Source of the DNA: Marihabitans asiaticum
GTDB taxonomy: Bacteria > Actinomycetota > Actinomycetes > Actinomycetales > Dermatophilaceae
DNA length: 64,000 nt
Assembly: GCF_007828725.1 (NCBI RefSeq)
Contig: NZ_VIUW01000001.1
Span: 806,001-870,000, forward strand
Direction: 5' to 3'
Below, piece by piece: positions 1 to 11,832 of the stretch. Within the stretch, counting starts at the first letter, position 1, and every line of letters starts with the position of its first letter. The notes under the pieces were generated by a model. The model had not been told where the DNA came from and ran no database searches. It saw only the letters and a program-made list of their open reading frames with translations. The position numbers were made by a program, and so were the translations under genes.

Positions 1-218
1 TCGTCAGCGACAAGATGGACAAGACCGTCGTCGTCGAGGTCGAGGACCGCGTCAAGCACGCCCTGTACGGCAAGGTCATGCGCAAGAGCCACAAGGTCAA
101 GGCCCACGACGAGGGCAACGTCGCCGGTATCGGTGACCACGTCCTCATCATGGAGACCCGTCCGCTGTCGGCCACCAAGCGCTGGCGCCTCGTCGAGATT
201 CTGGAGAAGGCCAAGTGA
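1..218 (+). CDS. rpsQ: 30S ribosomal protein S17, 5' end missing
   Basis: The window opens inside this gene; in-frame codons begin at base 3 and the stop is at 216-218. S17 is a primary 16S rRNA-binding OB-fold protein of the small subunit. The visible 71 residues have the family's DKTVVVEVE strand near the start, a KYxxR-like stretch ([11 protein letters not shown]), the GD turn ([15 protein letters not shown]) and the typical end [13 protein letters not shown]. The stop overlaps the GTG start of rplN, so the two are probably translationally coupled. The true start lies upstream of the window. Confidence 0.95.
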   Translation, partial: VSDKMDKTVVVEVEDRVKHALYGKVMRKSHKVKAHDEGNVAGIGDHVLIMETRPLSATKRWRLVEILEKAK

Positions 219-583
219 TCCAGCAAGAGTCCCGGCTCCGGGTTGCCGACAACACCGGCGCCAAGGAGATCCTGTGCATCCGCGTGCTCGGCGGCTCCGG
301 CCGCCGCTACGCCGGCATCGGTGACACGATCGTCGCCACGGTCAAGGACGCGATCCCCGGCGGCAACGTCAAGAAGGGCGACATCGTCAAGGCCGTCATC
401 GTGCGCACCAGCAAGGAGCGCCGCCGCGTCGACGGGTCCTACATCCGCTTCGACGAGAACGCCGCGGTCATCCTCAAGGCCGACGGGGACCCGCGCGGTA
501 CCCGCATCTTCGGCCCGGTCGGCCGCGAGCTGCGCGACAAGAAGTTTATGAAGATCGTCTCGCTCGCCCCGGAGGTGCTCTAG
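215..583 (+). CDS. rplN: 50S ribosomal protein L14
   Basis: 122 residues, the normal length for L14, which binds 23S rRNA at the subunit interface. The opening [20 protein letters not shown] and the [20 protein letters not shown] block are family hallmarks. The start is GTG at 215, overlapping the rpsQ stop. rplX follows 4 bases after the stop, as in the conserved spc operon. Confidence 0.97.
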   Translation: MIQQESRLRVADNTGAKEILCIRVLGGSGRRYAGIGDTIVATVKDAIPGGNVKKGDIVKAVIVRTSKERRRVDGSYIRFDENAAVILKADGDPRGTRIFGPVGRELRDKKFMKIVSLAPEVL

Positions 584-587
584 AGCC

Positions 588-926
588 ATGGCGAAGATGA
601 AGATCAAGAAGGGTGACCTCGTGCAGGTCCTGTCCGGCAAGGACAAGACCAAGCAGGGCAAGGTCATCGCCGTGCACACCGAGACCCAGCGTGTCACCGT
701 CGAGGGCGTCAACCGCGTCACCCGCCACACCAAGGCGGGCATGGGCGGTCAGGCCGGCGGCCTGGTCGTCCAGGAGGCGCCGATCCACGTGAGCAACGTG
801 GCGATCGTCGACCCCGAGGACAACAAGCCGACCCGGATCAAGACCCGCGTCGAGACGGTCGAGCGCGACGGTCGCAGCAAGACGAGCCGGACCCGCGTCG
901 CGGGCCGCTCGGGCAAGGACCTCTGA
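588..926 (+). CDS. rplX: 50S ribosomal protein L24
   Basis: 112 residues. L24 is an early 50S assembly protein with a KOW motif, visible as [22 protein letters not shown] in residues 4-26. The central H-T-K-A-G-M-G-G segment and the GG-x-V-x-x-EAPI-H-x-SNV strand are typical. ATG start at 588; the stop ends one base before the rplE start. Confidence 0.97.
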   Translation: MAKMKIKKGDLVQVLSGKDKTKQGKVIAVHTETQRVTVEGVNRVTRHTKAGMGGQAGGLVVQEAPIHVSNVAIVDPEDNKPTRIKTRVETVERDGRSKTSRTRVAGRSGKDL

Positions 927-927
927 G

Positions 928-1518
928 ATGACTGAGACCATCGAGACCCCCGAGACCGCGTCGGCCGAGCGGACCACGCCGCGGCTGAAGCAGCGCTACG
1001 CCGACGAGATCAAGTCCGGCCTGCAGGAGCAGTTCGGCTACGAGAACGTCATGCAGGTGCCCGGCCTGGTGAAGGTCATCGTCAACATGGGCGTCGGCGA
1101 CGCGGCGAAGGACAGCAAGCTGATCGAGGGCGCGATCCGCGACCTCACGGCGATCACCGGCCAGAAGCCGCAGGTCACCAAGGCCCGCAAGTCCATCGCG
1201 CAGTTCAAGCTGCGCGAGGGCATGCCGATCGGCGCGCACGTCACCCTCCGCGGTGACCGGATGTGGGAGTTCCTCGACCGGCTCGTGTCGGTCGCGCTCC
1301 CGCGCATCCGCGACTTCCGCGGTCTCTCGCCCAAGCAGTTCGACGGCCGCGGCAACTACACCTTCGGTCTGACCGAGCAGTCGATGTTCCACGAGATCGA
1401 CCAGGACAAGATCGACCGGGTGCGCGGCATGGACATCACCGTGGTCACCACGGCGACGAACAACGACGAGGGCCGCGCTCTGCTCAAGGCGCTCGGCTTC
1501 CCGTTCAAGGAGAACTGA
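928..1518 (+). CDS. rplE: 50S ribosomal protein L5
   Basis: 196 residues. L5 carries 5S rRNA into the central protuberance of the 50S subunit. The family signature is visible as [16 protein letters not shown], the [16 protein letters not shown] motif and [14 protein letters not shown]. The N-terminus has about 20 extra polar residues before LKQRYADEI, as in other actinobacterial L5 proteins. It is tightly packed between rplX and rpsN. Confidence 0.97.
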   Translation: MTETIETPETASAERTTPRLKQRYADEIKSGLQEQFGYENVMQVPGLVKVIVNMGVGDAAKDSKLIEGAIRDLTAITGQKPQVTKARKSIAQFKLREGMPIGAHVTLRGDRMWEFLDRLVSVALPRIRDFRGLSPKQFDGRGNYTFGLTEQSMFHEIDQDKIDRVRGMDITVVTTATNNDEGRALLKALGFPFKEN

Positions 1519-1519
1519 C

Positions 1520-1705
1520 ATGGCCAAGACCGCTCTGATCAACCAGGCCAACAAGAAGCCGAAGTTCAAGGTGCGCGCCTACACGCGCTGCCAGCGCTGC
1601 GGCCGGCCGCACTCGGTCTACCGCAAGTTCGGCCTGTGCCGGATCTGCCTGCGCGAGATGGCGCACCGCGGCGAGCTGCCCGGGGTCACCAAGTCCAGCT
1701 GGTGA
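1520..1705 (+). CDS. rpsN: 30S ribosomal protein S14, zinc-ribbon (type Z) form
   Basis: 61 residues, the length of the short Zn-binding S14 rather than the roughly 100-residue zinc-free paralogue. The zinc ligands are C24-x2-C27 and C40-x2-C43 (TRCQRCGRP and GLCRICLRE). Often named rpsZ. It sits 1 base after rplE and is followed by a perfect hairpin before rpsH. Confidence 0.97.
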   Translation: MAKTALINQANKKPKFKVRAYTRCQRCGRPHSVYRKFGLCRICLREMAHRGELPGVTKSSW

Positions 1706-1752
1706 GCCCAGCGGGATCCAGCGGCCACCGGCCGGCCTGGTCCCGCCCCCCC

Positions 1753-1779
1753 GGCGAAGGGGGGAGACCCCCCTTCGCC
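1753..1779 (+). terminator. Perfect 12-bp hairpin between rpsN and rpsH
   Basis: Arms 1753-1764 (GGCGAAGGGGGG) and 1768-1779 pair perfectly around the loop AGA. No U-tract follows, so it may be a partial terminator, an attenuator or an mRNA-processing site inside the ribosomal operon. The arms contain the over-represented CGAAGGGG word. It lies in the 172-base gap 1706-1877, the only long gap between rpsQ and rplO. Confidence 0.6.
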
Positions 1780-1877
1780 AGTGCCGTCCCGGCACGACCT
1801 ATGAACCGTCTCTACATCGAAGGTCGCCACAGGAATCCCCTGGGGTGAAACCGCGGTGAGGAAGGGCCAGGAAGCCC

Positions 1878-2276
1878 ATGACCATGACCGACCCGATTGC
1901 GGACATGCTGACCCGCGTCCGGAACGCCAACTCGGCGCACCACGACGAGGTCTCCATGCCGTTCTCGAAGCTGAAGTCGCACATCGCAGAGATCCTCCAG
2001 GCGGAGGGTTACATCGCGGGGTGGACCGTGCAGGACGCGACCGTTGGCCAGACGCTGACGATCAACCTCAAGTACGGGCCCAACCGTGAGCGCTCCATCG
2101 CTGGGGTGCGCCGGGTGTCCAAGCCCGGTCTGCGGGTGTACGCCAAGTCGACCAACCTGCCGAAGGTCCTCGGTGGCCTGGGCGTCGCGATCATCTCGAC
2201 GTCCTCTGGTCTCCTGACCGACAAGCAGGCCGCGAGCAAGGGTGTGGGCGGGGAAGTCCTCGCCTACGTCTGGTAA
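1878..2276 (+). CDS. rpsH: 30S ribosomal protein S8
   Basis: 132 residues. S8 binds the central domain of 16S rRNA and in many bacteria also represses spc-operon mRNA. The opening [18 protein letters not shown] and the C-terminal [20 protein letters not shown] motif are diagnostic. ATG at 1878 follows an AGGAAG Shine-Dalgarno; a second in-frame ATG at 1884 is less likely. It is preceded by the rpsN-rpsH hairpin. Confidence 0.97.
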   Translation: MTMTDPIADMLTRVRNANSAHHDEVSMPFSKLKSHIAEILQAEGYIAGWTVQDATVGQTLTINLKYGPNRERSIAGVRRVSKPGLRVYAKSTNLPKVLGGLGVAIISTSSGLLTDKQAASKGVGGEVLAYVW

Positions 2277-2287
2277 GGGAGAGCATC

Positions 2288-2824
2288 ATGTCGCGAATCG
2301 GACGACTCCCGGTCACCATCCCCAGCGGTGTCGACGTGTCCATCGACGGGGCGAAGGTCACCGTCAAGGGCCCCAAGGGCGAGCTGAGCCACGTCGTGGC
2401 CGAGCCGATCACGGTCGAGCAGGGCGAGGACGGCATCGCCGTCAGCCGCCCCGACGACGAGCGTGAGTCCCGGAGCCTGCACGGCCTGACCCGCTCGCTG
2501 ATCAACAACATGGTGGTCGGCGTGACCGAGGGCTACGAGAAGAAGCTCGAGATCCACGGCACCGGCTACCGGGTGCAGAACAAGGGCGGCGCCCTGGAGT
2601 TCGCGCTCGGCTACAGCCACCCGATCACCATCGACCCGCCCGAGGGGATCACCTTCGCGGTCGAGAACCCCACCCGGTTCTCGGTCCAGGGCATCGACAA
2701 GCAGCTCGTCGGCGAGACCGCTGCCAACATCCGCAAGCTGCGCCGCCCCGACCCGTACAAGGGCAAGGGTGTGCGCTACGAGAACGAGCGCATCCGTCGC
2801 AAGGTCGGAAAGGCTGGTAAGTAA
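2288..2824 (+). CDS. rplF: 50S ribosomal protein L6
   Basis: 178 residues with the two-fold repeated L6 domain. Visible marks are [15 protein letters not shown] at the start, [12 protein letters not shown] in the middle and the C-terminal [16 protein letters not shown] motif. L6 sits near the factor-binding site of the 50S subunit. AAGGGAGAG at 2275-2283 serves as the ribosome-binding site. Confidence 0.97.
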   Translation: MSRIGRLPVTIPSGVDVSIDGAKVTVKGPKGELSHVVAEPITVEQGEDGIAVSRPDDERESRSLHGLTRSLINNMVVGVTEGYEKKLEIHGTGYRVQNKGGALEFALGYSHPITIDPPEGITFAVENPTRFSVQGIDKQLVGETAANIRKLRRPDPYKGKGVRYENERIRRKVGKAGK

Positions 2825-2827
2825 GCC

Positions 2828-3202
2828 ATGGCTATGACTGTCAAGCGCGCCAAGGGCAAGGTCGCCGCGCGCGGCCGCCGGCACGTGCGCCTCCGCAAGA
2901 AGGTCACCGGCACAGCCGCCCGTCCGCGCCTGGTCGTGACCCGCTCCAGCCGCCACGTCTTCGTCCAGGTCGTCGACGACACCGTGGGCAAGACCGTCGC
3001 CTCGGCCTCCACGATGGAGACCGACGTCCGGTCGTTGACCGGCGGCAAGACCGAGCAGGCCAAGAAGGTCGGTGAGCTCGTCGCCGAGCGGGCCAAGGCG
3101 GCCGGCGTCGAGTCCGTGGTCTTCGACCGCGGCGGCAACAAGTACCACGGCCGGGTCGCGGCGATCGCCGACGGCGCCCGCGAGGGAGGCCTGGCGCTGT
3201 GA
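2828..3202 (+). CDS. rplR: 50S ribosomal protein L18
   Basis: 124 residues. L18 binds 5S rRNA together with L5. The motif [20 protein letters not shown] and the ending [17 protein letters not shown] are characteristic. ATG at 2828 lies 3 bases after rplF. A 37-base gap with an AGAGGA ribosome-binding site separates it from rpsE. Confidence 0.97.
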   Translation: MAMTVKRAKGKVAARGRRHVRLRKKVTGTAARPRLVVTRSSRHVFVQVVDDTVGKTVASASTMETDVRSLTGGKTEQAKKVGELVAERAKAAGVESVVFDRGGNKYHGRVAAIADGAREGGLAL

Positions 3203-3239
3203 AGTCGCACAAGCAGAACGTCGAGAAGAGGAACATCTG

Positions 3240-3935
3240 ATGCCCGGACCCCAGCGTCGAGGCGCCGGTGCCGCAGGCACCAACCAGCGCTCCAACGACA
3301 ACCGCAACGACAACCGGAACGACAACCGCGGCCGCGGCGGCCGTGGCGGTCGCGACGGTGGCCGGGACAACCGCGCCGCCGACAACCAGTACCTCGAGCG
3401 CGTGGTGACCATCAACCGCGTGGCGAAGGTCGTCAAGGGTGGACGGCGCTTCAGCTTCACCGCCCTCGTCGTCGTCGGCGACGGTGACGGCACCGTGGGC
3501 GTCGGCTACGGCAAGGCCAAGGAGGTGCCCGCGGCGATCGCCAAGGGTGTCGAGGAGGCCAAGAAGGCGTTCTTCAAGGTCCCCCGGATCCAGGGCACCA
3601 TCCCGCACCCCGTCCAGGGTGAGGCTGCCGCAGGCGTCGTCCTGCTCCGCCCGGCCTCGCCGGGTACCGGTGTCATCGCCGGTGGCCCGGTCCGTGCGGT
3701 CCTCGAGTGCGCCGGCATCCACGACGTGCTGAGCAAGTCGCTCGGCTCGGACAACGCGATCAACATCGTCCACGCGACGGTCGCGGCCCTGCAGGGTCTT
3801 GAGCGTCCGGAGGCCGTCGCCGCCCGGCGCGGTCTGCCGCTGGACGAGGTCGCTCCCGCCGCGATGCTGCGCGCGCAGGCTGCCGGACGCGAGGAGGCCC
3901 GTGCGGCCGCCGAGTCCGCGAAGGCAGGTGCGTGA
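3240..3935 (+). CDS. rpsE: 30S ribosomal protein S5 with Asn/Arg/Gly-rich N-terminal tail
   Basis: 231 residues, about 60 longer than E. coli S5. The start is ATG at 3240, with AGAGGA upstream; the reading frame is open further upstream but lacks a credible site. Residues 1-48 are low complexity, with three NDNR repeats (about 3298-3333) and GGR runs. The S5 core starts near [18 protein letters not shown], with the [10 protein letters not shown] and [17 protein letters not shown] motifs. S5 acts in decoding fidelity. The last bases overlap the rpmD start. Confidence 0.95.
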   Translation: MPGPQRRGAGAAGTNQRSNDNRNDNRNDNRGRGGRGGRDGGRDNRAADNQYLERVVTINRVAKVVKGGRRFSFTALVVVGDGDGTVGVGYGKAKEVPAAIAKGVEEAKKAFFKVPRIQGTIPHPVQGEAAAGVVLLRPASPGTGVIAGGPVRAVLECAGIHDVLSKSLGSDNAINIVHATVAALQGLERPEAVAARRGLPLDEVAPAAMLRAQAAGREEARAAAESAKAGA

Positions 3936-4117
3936 TGGCGCGACTGAAGGTGACCCAGACCCGTTCCGAGATCGGTGGCAAGCAGAACCAGCGCGACACC
4001 CTGCGCACCCTCGGTCTCAAGCGAATCGGCGACATCGTCGTCAAGGAGGACCGCCCGGAGATCCGGGGCATGGTCCGCACGGTCTCCCACCTGGTGACCG
4101 TCGAGGAGGTTGAGTGA
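3935..4117 (+). CDS. rpmD: 50S ribosomal protein L30
   Basis: 60 residues, the normal length. The sequence [20 protein letters not shown] and the [18 protein letters not shown] end are typical of L30. ATG at 3935 overlaps the rpsE stop by one base (TGATG). A GTG at 3932 would add one Met and is not needed. Confidence 0.96.
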   Translation: MARLKVTQTRSEIGGKQNQRDTLRTLGLKRIGDIVVKEDRPEIRGMVRTVSHLVTVEEVE

Positions 4118-4119
4118 TC

Positions 4120-4620
4120 ATGGCTGAGGCCAAGAAGAGCAGCGCGGGCGCGGCCGCCGGGAGCCCCGACGGCGCGACCCACGCGCTGAAGGTCCACCAC
4201 CTGCGTCCCGCCCCGGGTGCCAAGACCGCCAAGACCCGTGTGGGTCGTGGTGAGGGCTCCAAGGGCAAGACCGCGGGCCGTGGCACCAAGGGCACCAAGG
4301 CCCGCTACCAGGTGCCCGAGCGGTTCGAGGGCGGCCAGACGCCGCTGCACATGCGGCTGCCGAAGCTGCGTGGCTTCAAGAACCCGTTCAAGACCGAGTA
4401 CCAGGTCGTCAACCTGGACAAGATCGCCACCCTCTTCCCCGAGGGCGGCGACATCACCGCGGCCGACCTGGTCGCCAAGGGTGCGGTCCGCAAGGGCGCC
4501 CCGGTCAAGGTGCTCGGCACCGGCGAGATCAGCGTCAAGGTCAACCTGACCGTCGACGCCTGCTCCGCCAGCGCCAAGGAGAAGATCGAGGCCGCCGGCG
4601 GTTCGGTGACCGCGGCCTGA
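4120..4620 (+). CDS. rplO: 50S ribosomal protein L15
   Basis: 166 residues. ATG at 4120 is preferred, 10 bases after GAGGAGG (4103-4109); GTG at 4114 (two more residues) overlaps the rpmD stop and is possible. L15 is a late 50S assembly protein. The Gly/Lys-rich [19 protein letters not shown] and the [14 protein letters not shown] motif are diagnostic. About 20 extra Ala/Ser-rich residues precede the conserved [12 protein letters not shown] 19-bp hairpin follows the gene. Confidence 0.95.
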   Translation: MAEAKKSSAGAAAGSPDGATHALKVHHLRPAPGAKTAKTRVGRGEGSKGKTAGRGTKGTKARYQVPERFEGGQTPLHMRLPKLRGFKNPFKTEYQVVNLDKIATLFPEGGDITAADLVAKGAVRKGAPVKVLGTGEISVKVNLTVDACSASAKEKIEAAGGSVTAA

Positions 4621-4643
4621 GGCACCCGATCTCGAGCGGCACA

Positions 4644-4684
4644 CGAAGGGGTCTGACGGACGACTCGTCCGTCAGACCCCTTCG
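4644..4684 (+). terminator. Perfect 19-bp hairpin after rplO
   Basis: Arms 4644-4662 and 4666-4684 pair without mismatch around a 3-base loop. The outer arms are CGAAGGGG and CCCCTTCG. There is no U-tract, which is common for hairpin terminators in GC-rich actinobacteria. It marks the probable end of the main spc transcript before secY. Confidence 0.75.
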
Positions 4685-4737
4685 CCGTCTCAAGGCTCCG
4701 CCGTTGCACCTCGTTCGCCCGGCACAGCCGTGCCGGG

Positions 4738-4743
4738 TATCGT
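4738..4743 (+). promoter_or_regulatory. Possible secY promoter -10 box
   Basis: TATCGT fits the actinobacterial TANNNT -10 pattern, with a weak TTCGCC at 4714-4719 as a possible -35 (18-base spacer). A second candidate is TAGTTT at 4749-4754. The hairpin CGGCAC/GTGCCG at 4721-4736 lies within the same region. Support is positional only. Confidence 0.3.
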
Positions 4744-4818
4744 TCGCGTAGTTTCGCCCGCCCGTCGTGGCTGGCCCGCCCTGCTGGCGCCGACCTGCCA
4801 CGAGCTATGGAGGATCAC

Positions 4819-6141
4819 TTGCTCTCCGCCTTCACCCGCGCGTTCAAGACGCCGGACCTGCGTCGCAAGCTGCTCTTCACCCTGAGCATCGTCGTCCTCT
4901 TCCGGCTCGGGTCCTTCGTCCCGACGCCGAACGTCGACTACAACGCCGTCCAGACCTGCATCGCCGGCGCCCGCGACGACGCAGGCAGCTTCCTCGGGAT
5001 GGCCAACCTCTTCAGCGGCGGCGCGCTGCTGCAGCTCTCGATCTTCGCGCTGGGGATCATGCCGTACATCACGGCGAGCATCATCGTCCAGCTGCTGACG
5101 GTGGTGATCCCTCGCTTCGAGGCGCTGAAGAAGGAGGGTCAGCAGGGTCAGGCGAAGATGACGCAGTACACGAGGTACCTCACCATCGCCCTGGCCGTTC
5201 TGCAGTCGGCGACCTTCATCACCTTCGCCCGCAACCCCAGCCAGCTCTTCGGCAACGCCAGCTGCACCAACATCCTCTACCGGGAGTCATTGCCGAGCAT
5301 CCTCATCATGGTGCTCACCATGACCGCGGGCACCGGGCTGATCATGTGGCTCGGCGAGCTGATCACCGACAAGGGCGTCGGCAACGGCATGTCGATGCTC
5401 ATCTTCACCTCGATCCTCGCGACCTTCCCCGGCGCGCTGTGGGGGATCCAGCAGCGCGAGGGCCGCTGGGACATCTTCTTCCTCGTCATCCTCATCGGCC
5501 TGCTCATCATCACCGCGGTCGTCTTCGTCGAGCAGAGCCAGCGGCGCATCCCGGTGCAGTACGCCAAGCGCATGGTCGGGCGCCAGATGTACGGAGGCAC
5601 CTCGACGTACATCCCGATCAAGGTCAACATGGCCAACGTCATCCCGGTGATCTTCGCCAGCTCGATGCTCTCGCTGCCGATGATGGTGGCCCAGTTCCGC
5701 CAGGACCCCGCCGGCAACAACTCCGGGTGGGTCAACTGGCTGGTGACCAACTTCAACCCCGGCAACCCGACCTGGGTCTACGTCGTCGTCTTCACCGCGA
5801 TGATCCTCTTCTTCACCTTCTTCTACGTCTCGATCACGTTCAACCCGACCGAGGTCGCGGACAACATGAAGAAGTACGGCGGGTTCATCCCCGGCATCCG
5901 AGCAGGTCGGCCGACCGCCGAGTACCTGAACTACGTCCTCTCGCGGATCACCGTCGCAGGTGCGATCTACCTCGCGCTGGTCTCGCTCATCCCGATCATC
6001 GCGCTGGTGCTTATCGGCGCCACCCAGAGCTTCCCCTTCGGCGGCACCTCGATCCTCATCATGGTCGGTGTGGGCCTGGAGACGGTGAAGCAGATCGAGT
6101 CCCAGCTCCAGCAACGTCACTACGAAGGGTTCCTACGCTGA
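4819..6141 (+). CDS. secY: Preprotein translocase channel subunit SecY
   Basis: 440 residues from TTG at 4819; an ATG at 4807 would add four residues, but that ATG is part of the AUGGAGGA Shine-Dalgarno sequence (4807-4814), so TTG is preferred. SecY is the ten-helix inner-membrane channel of the Sec system. The conserved [18 protein letters not shown] and the [19 protein letters not shown] cytoplasmic loop are visible, with hydrophobic spans along the whole length. Its stop overlaps the adk start, giving the classical secY-adk-map order. Confidence 0.95.
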   Translation: MLSAFTRAFKTPDLRRKLLFTLSIVVLFRLGSFVPTPNVDYNAVQTCIAGARDDAGSFLGMANLFSGGALLQLSIFALGIMPYITASIIVQLLTVVIPRFEALKKEGQQGQAKMTQYTRYLTIALAVLQSATFITFARNPSQLFGNASCTNILYRESLPSILIMVLTMTAGTGLIMWLGELITDKGVGNGMSMLIFTSILATFPGALWGIQQREGRWDIFFLVILIGLLIITAVVFVEQSQRRIPVQYAKRMVGRQMYGGTSTYIPIKVNMANVIPVIFASSMLSLPMMVAQFRQDPAGNNSGWVNWLVTNFNPGNPTWVYVVVFTAMILFFTFFYVSITFNPTEVADNMKKYGGFIPGIRAGRPTAEYLNYVLSRITVAGAIYLALVSLIPIIALVLIGATQSFPFGGTSILIMVGVGLETVKQIESQLQQRHYEGFLR

Positions 6142-6704
6142 TGCGCCTCATCATCTTCGGCCCCCCCGGGGCAGGCAAGGGCACGCAGGCCGGCCGGATT
6201 GCCGAGCACTACGGCATCCCCGCGATCTCGACCGGCGACATCTTCCGTGCCAACATCAAGGGCCAGACCGAGCTGGGCAAGCAGGTCCAGGAGATCACCT
6301 CCAGCGGCGGCTACGTCCCGGACGAGATCACCAACGCGATCGTCGACGACCGCCTCATCGAGGACGACTGCGAGCCCGGCTTCCTCCTCGACGGCTACCC
6401 GCGCACGCCGGGGCAGGTCGATGCCCTCGACGCGATGCTCGCCGCTCGTGGTGAGTCCGTCGACCAGGTCGTGCTGCTGACCGTCGACACCGACGAGCTC
6501 GTCGACCGGCTGCTCAAGCGGGCCGCGACCGACGGCCGGGCCGACGACACCGAAGAGGTGATCCGCGAGCGGCTCGCCATCTACGAGCGCGAGACCGAGC
6601 CCCTGGCCGCGGTCTTCCGGGAGCGTGGCCTGCTCGTCGAGGTCGACGGCATGGGCGAGGTCGACGAGGTCAGCGAGCGCATCTTCGCGGCGCTGTCGCG
6701 CTGA
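6141..6704 (+). CDS. adk: Adenylate kinase, short-LID form
   Basis: 187 residues. It interconverts AMP + ATP and 2 ADP in the cytoplasm. The P-loop GPPGAGKGT is at residues 7-15, STGDIFRA binds AMP, and [11 protein letters not shown] is the nucleotide-binding signature. The LID segment is short ([13 protein letters not shown]) and has no zinc cysteines, as in other actinobacterial enzymes. ATG at 6141 overlaps the secY stop and the end overlaps map. Confidence 0.97.
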   Translation: MRLIIFGPPGAGKGTQAGRIAEHYGIPAISTGDIFRANIKGQTELGKQVQEITSSGGYVPDEITNAIVDDRLIEDDCEPGFLLDGYPRTPGQVDALDAMLAARGESVDQVVLLTVDTDELVDRLLKRAATDGRADDTEEVIRERLAIYERETEPLAAVFRERGLLVEVDGMGEVDEVSERIFAALSR

Positions 6705-7555
6705 TGTCCTGGCTGGGCCGGGAGCGGGTGGCGGCCAAGACCGCCGAGCAGATCCGCGCGATGCGGGTGGCCGGGCTGCTCGTGGGGCGCACCCTGGAGA
6801 TGCTGCGCGGTGAGGTGCGCGAAGGGGTGAGCACGGGTGACCTCGACGCCCTCGCCGAGAGCTTCATCCGGGACCACGGCGGGATCCCCAACTTCCAGCT
6901 CGTGCCGGGCTACTCCCACACCCTCTGCACATCGGTCAACGAGGAGATCGTCCACGGCATCCCGGGCGATCGGGTGCTGCGGGCCGGGGACCTGCTGAGC
7001 ATCGACTGCGGTGCCGAGGTGCAGGGCTGGAACGGCGACTCCGCCATGACGGTCGTCGTCGGGGGCGACGAGGCGGCCCGGCCGGAGGACCTCGAGCTGA
7101 GCGCGGCCACCTACGACTCGCTGTGGGCCGGCATCGCCGCGCTGCACGCGGGCGGGCGGATCAGCGACGTCGGCGCGGCGGTCGAGGACAGCATCCGCGG
7201 CGCGGAGCGGCGCAGCGGACGGCGCTTCGGCATCGTCACCGACTACGTCGGGCACGGCATCGGCGAGGAGATGCACATGGCGCCGAACGTGCCCAACTTC
7301 CGCCACGGAGGCAAGAGCCCCGCCACCCCGGTCGGTACGACGATCGCCATCGAGCCCATGGTCACCCTGGGGGAGCAAGACAACCACGTGCTCGCCGACG
7401 AGTGGACGATCGTCACCGACGACGGCCAGCGGTCTGCCCACTGGGAGCACTCGGTCGCGCTGACCGAGGCCGGGCTCTGGGTGCTCACCGCCCTTGACGG
7501 TGGGGAGGCCGAGCTGGCGCGCGTGGGTGCCCCCTTCGGGCCGCTCGCAGACTGA
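6704..7555 (+). CDS. map: Type I methionine aminopeptidase
   Basis: 283 residues. It removes the initiator Met from new proteins. The five metal ligands can be placed at D101, D112, H184, E217 and E248 (SIDCGAEVQGWNGDSAM, GHGIGEE, IEPMVTLG, WEHSVAL). There is no N-terminal zinc-finger extension. ATG at 6704 overlaps the adk stop. A 7-bp GC hairpin (7558-7576) follows. In many actinobacteria map is followed closely by infA; here 8.4 kb of other genes intervene. Confidence 0.96.
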   Translation: MSWLGRERVAAKTAEQIRAMRVAGLLVGRTLEMLRGEVREGVSTGDLDALAESFIRDHGGIPNFQLVPGYSHTLCTSVNEEIVHGIPGDRVLRAGDLLSIDCGAEVQGWNGDSAMTVVVGGDEAARPEDLELSAATYDSLWAGIAALHAGGRISDVGAAVEDSIRGAERRSGRRFGIVTDYVGHGIGEEMHMAPNVPNFRHGGKSPATPVGTTIAIEPMVTLGEQDNHVLADEWTIVTDDGQRSAHWEHSVALTEAGLWVLTALDGGEAELARVGAPFGPLAD

Positions 7556-7557
7556 GG

Positions 7558-7576
7558 CCGCGCGCTCGGCGCGCGG
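7558..7576 (+). terminator. Short GC hairpin after map
   Basis: CCGCGCG (7558-7564) pairs with CGCGCGG (7570-7576) around CTCGG, directly after the map stop codon. It may end the secY-adk-map transcript. The rest of the gap to mutA holds TAGGGT (7623-7628), a TANNNT -10 candidate for the mut operon. Confidence 0.45.
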
Positions 7577-7690
7577 AGCACACCTCGGACACCGGGCCCG
7601 CTCGTGGCACCGCTCCGGGCGCTAGGGTGAAACGAGCAGATGCCCATCCCGCCCGCACCGGTGCTGGCTGACCTGGAGGAGCAACCTGAC

Positions 7691-9624
7691 GTGACCGTCA
7701 GTCCCGAAGACGCTGTCATGAAGCTCGCCGACGGCTTCGAGGAGGCGTCCTTCGAGCAGTGGCGCGAGCTCGCGGCCGGGGTGCTGAACAAGCGCCGGCC
7801 CGAGGGCCACCAGCTCAGCGGGGCCGAGGCAGAGGCGCGGCTGAGCACCGAGCTGCCGGGCGAGATCACCGTGCGCCCTCTGTACCGTCCCGGCGATCCG
7901 GCTCCGAGCCTCGGCCTGCCCGGGACGATGCCCTTCACCCGGGGCAACGGACCCCGACCCCGGCTGCAGCCGTGGGACGTGCGCCAGCTCGTCGAGAGTC
8001 CCGACGCCGCTGCTGCCCGGCGCGCCGTGCTGACCGATCTCGACCAGGGCGCGACCTCGACCTGGGTCCAGGTGGGCGATGGCTATGTCGAGCCCACCGA
8101 GCTGTCGAGCGTGCTCGAGGGCGTGATGCTCGACCTCGCGCCCGTCGCGGTGTCGTCGCTCGGCGACCAGCGTGAGGCCGCGGAGGCGCTGCTCGCCGTC
8201 CTCGAGCGAGCCGACCAGCTCGCCCAGGGCAGCAACCTCGGTCTCGACCCGATCGGCCAGGCCGCCGCCACGGGCGACCCGGCCGACCTGGCCGGGCTCA
8301 CCCCCTTCGTCCGTCGGGGTCTCGCGCTCGACGGCGTGCGCGCTCTCGTCTGCGACGCGCGGGTCTACCACGACGCGGGAGCCACCGACGTCGAGGAGAT
8401 CGCGCTCGCCGCCGCGACCGGCGTCGCCTACGCCCGGGCGCTCGAGGCCGACGGGGTGGACGTCGCCGACGCCTTCGCCCAGGTCGAGATGCGGGTCGCG
8501 GCCACGGTCGACCAGTTCGCGACGATCGCCAAGCTGCGCGCGCTGCGCCGGGTCTGGGCCAGGGTCGGGGAGCTCGCCGGGGTGCCGGAGCCCGCTCGTG
8601 GCGCACGGGTGCACGCCGTGACCTCGGCCCGGATGCTCACCGCGACCGACCCGTGGGTCAACGTCCTGCGCGGCACGATCGCCTGCTTCGCCGCTGCGGC
8701 CGGGGGAGCGGAGAGCATCACCGTCCTGCCGTACGACACCCCGCTCGGTCTGCCCGACTCCTTCAGCCGGCGGCTGGCTCGCAACACCCATCACCTCCTC
8801 GCGCTGGAGTCCCACGTCGCCGTCGTCGCCGACCCCGCCGGTGGCTCCTGGTACGTCGAGGAGCTGACCGACGAGATGGCCCGCCGGGCCTGGACCCGGC
8901 TCGGCGAGATCGACTCCGCCGGTGGGGTGGCGGCGCTGCTCGCCGACGGCACCCTCGCCCGCCATCTCGAGGCGTCCTGGCGAGAGCGGCTCCGCGGCCT
9001 GTCCGACCGGAGCATCCCGTTGACCGGTACCTCGACCTTCCCGCTCGCCGGCGAGACCCTGCTGACCCGGCAGCCGCGGCCAGGACGAGCCGAAGAGCCC
9101 GGCGGGCTGCCCGTCCACCGCGACGGCGAGGTCTTCGAGGCATTGCGTGCGCGGTCCGCCGCGGCGCAGGAGCCGCCCACCGTGCTGCTCGTCAGCCCCG
9201 GCGCGCGACGCGACTTCGGCGCGCGGCAGATGTGGGCGAGCAACCTCCTCGGGGTCGCCGGCATCTCGGTGAGCACCGCCGAGGAGGTCGATCCGGCCGG
9301 TGCGGGTGCGGCGCTGCGCGAGTCCGGCACGACGGTCGCCATGATCGCCACCTCGGCCGCGGTCAACGCCGAGGTGGGCGCCGATGTCGTCGCCGCACTG
9401 CGCGAGGCCGGAGCCCACCTCGTCGTCCTGGCCGGGCGGGCCGAGGAGCTCGGCGAGGGGTCCCCGGCCGACCTGGCCGTGAGCGAAGGGGTGGACGTCG
9501 TCGACGTGCTCTCGCGCCTCCTCGACCGGCTGGGGTGTCCGTCCCGTCCAGGCTCGCAGGCCTCCGCCTCAGGGAGCGAGGCATCGGCCTCGGGGGAGAG
9601 CACCACCGACGAAGGAGCCGCCCG

Positions 9625-9628
<4 letters not shown>
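7691..9628 (+). CDS. mutA: Methylmalonyl-CoA mutase small (beta) subunit
   Basis: 645 residues from GTG at 7691, which has GGAGG 10 bases upstream; an ATG at 7640 in the same frame would add 17 residues. MutA is the non-catalytic partner of MutB in the B12-dependent isomerisation of methylmalonyl-CoA and succinyl-CoA. It keeps the TIM-barrel half (YRPGD near residue 65, [21 protein letters not shown]) and a degenerate C-terminal domain without the cobalamin DxHxxG motif, as expected for the small subunit. The last 30 residues are Ser/Ala/Gly-rich ([14 protein letters not shown]). Its stop overlaps the mutB ATG. Confidence 0.93.

Positions 9629-11824
<2,196 letters not shown>

Positions 11825-11832
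<8 letters not shown>

Noticed and set aside
4767..6704. A single 645-codon frame covering secY and adk, as if a fusion
   Set aside because: Only its last part (adk) is real; over secY it reads a shifted frame. Separate secY and adk starts are clear.
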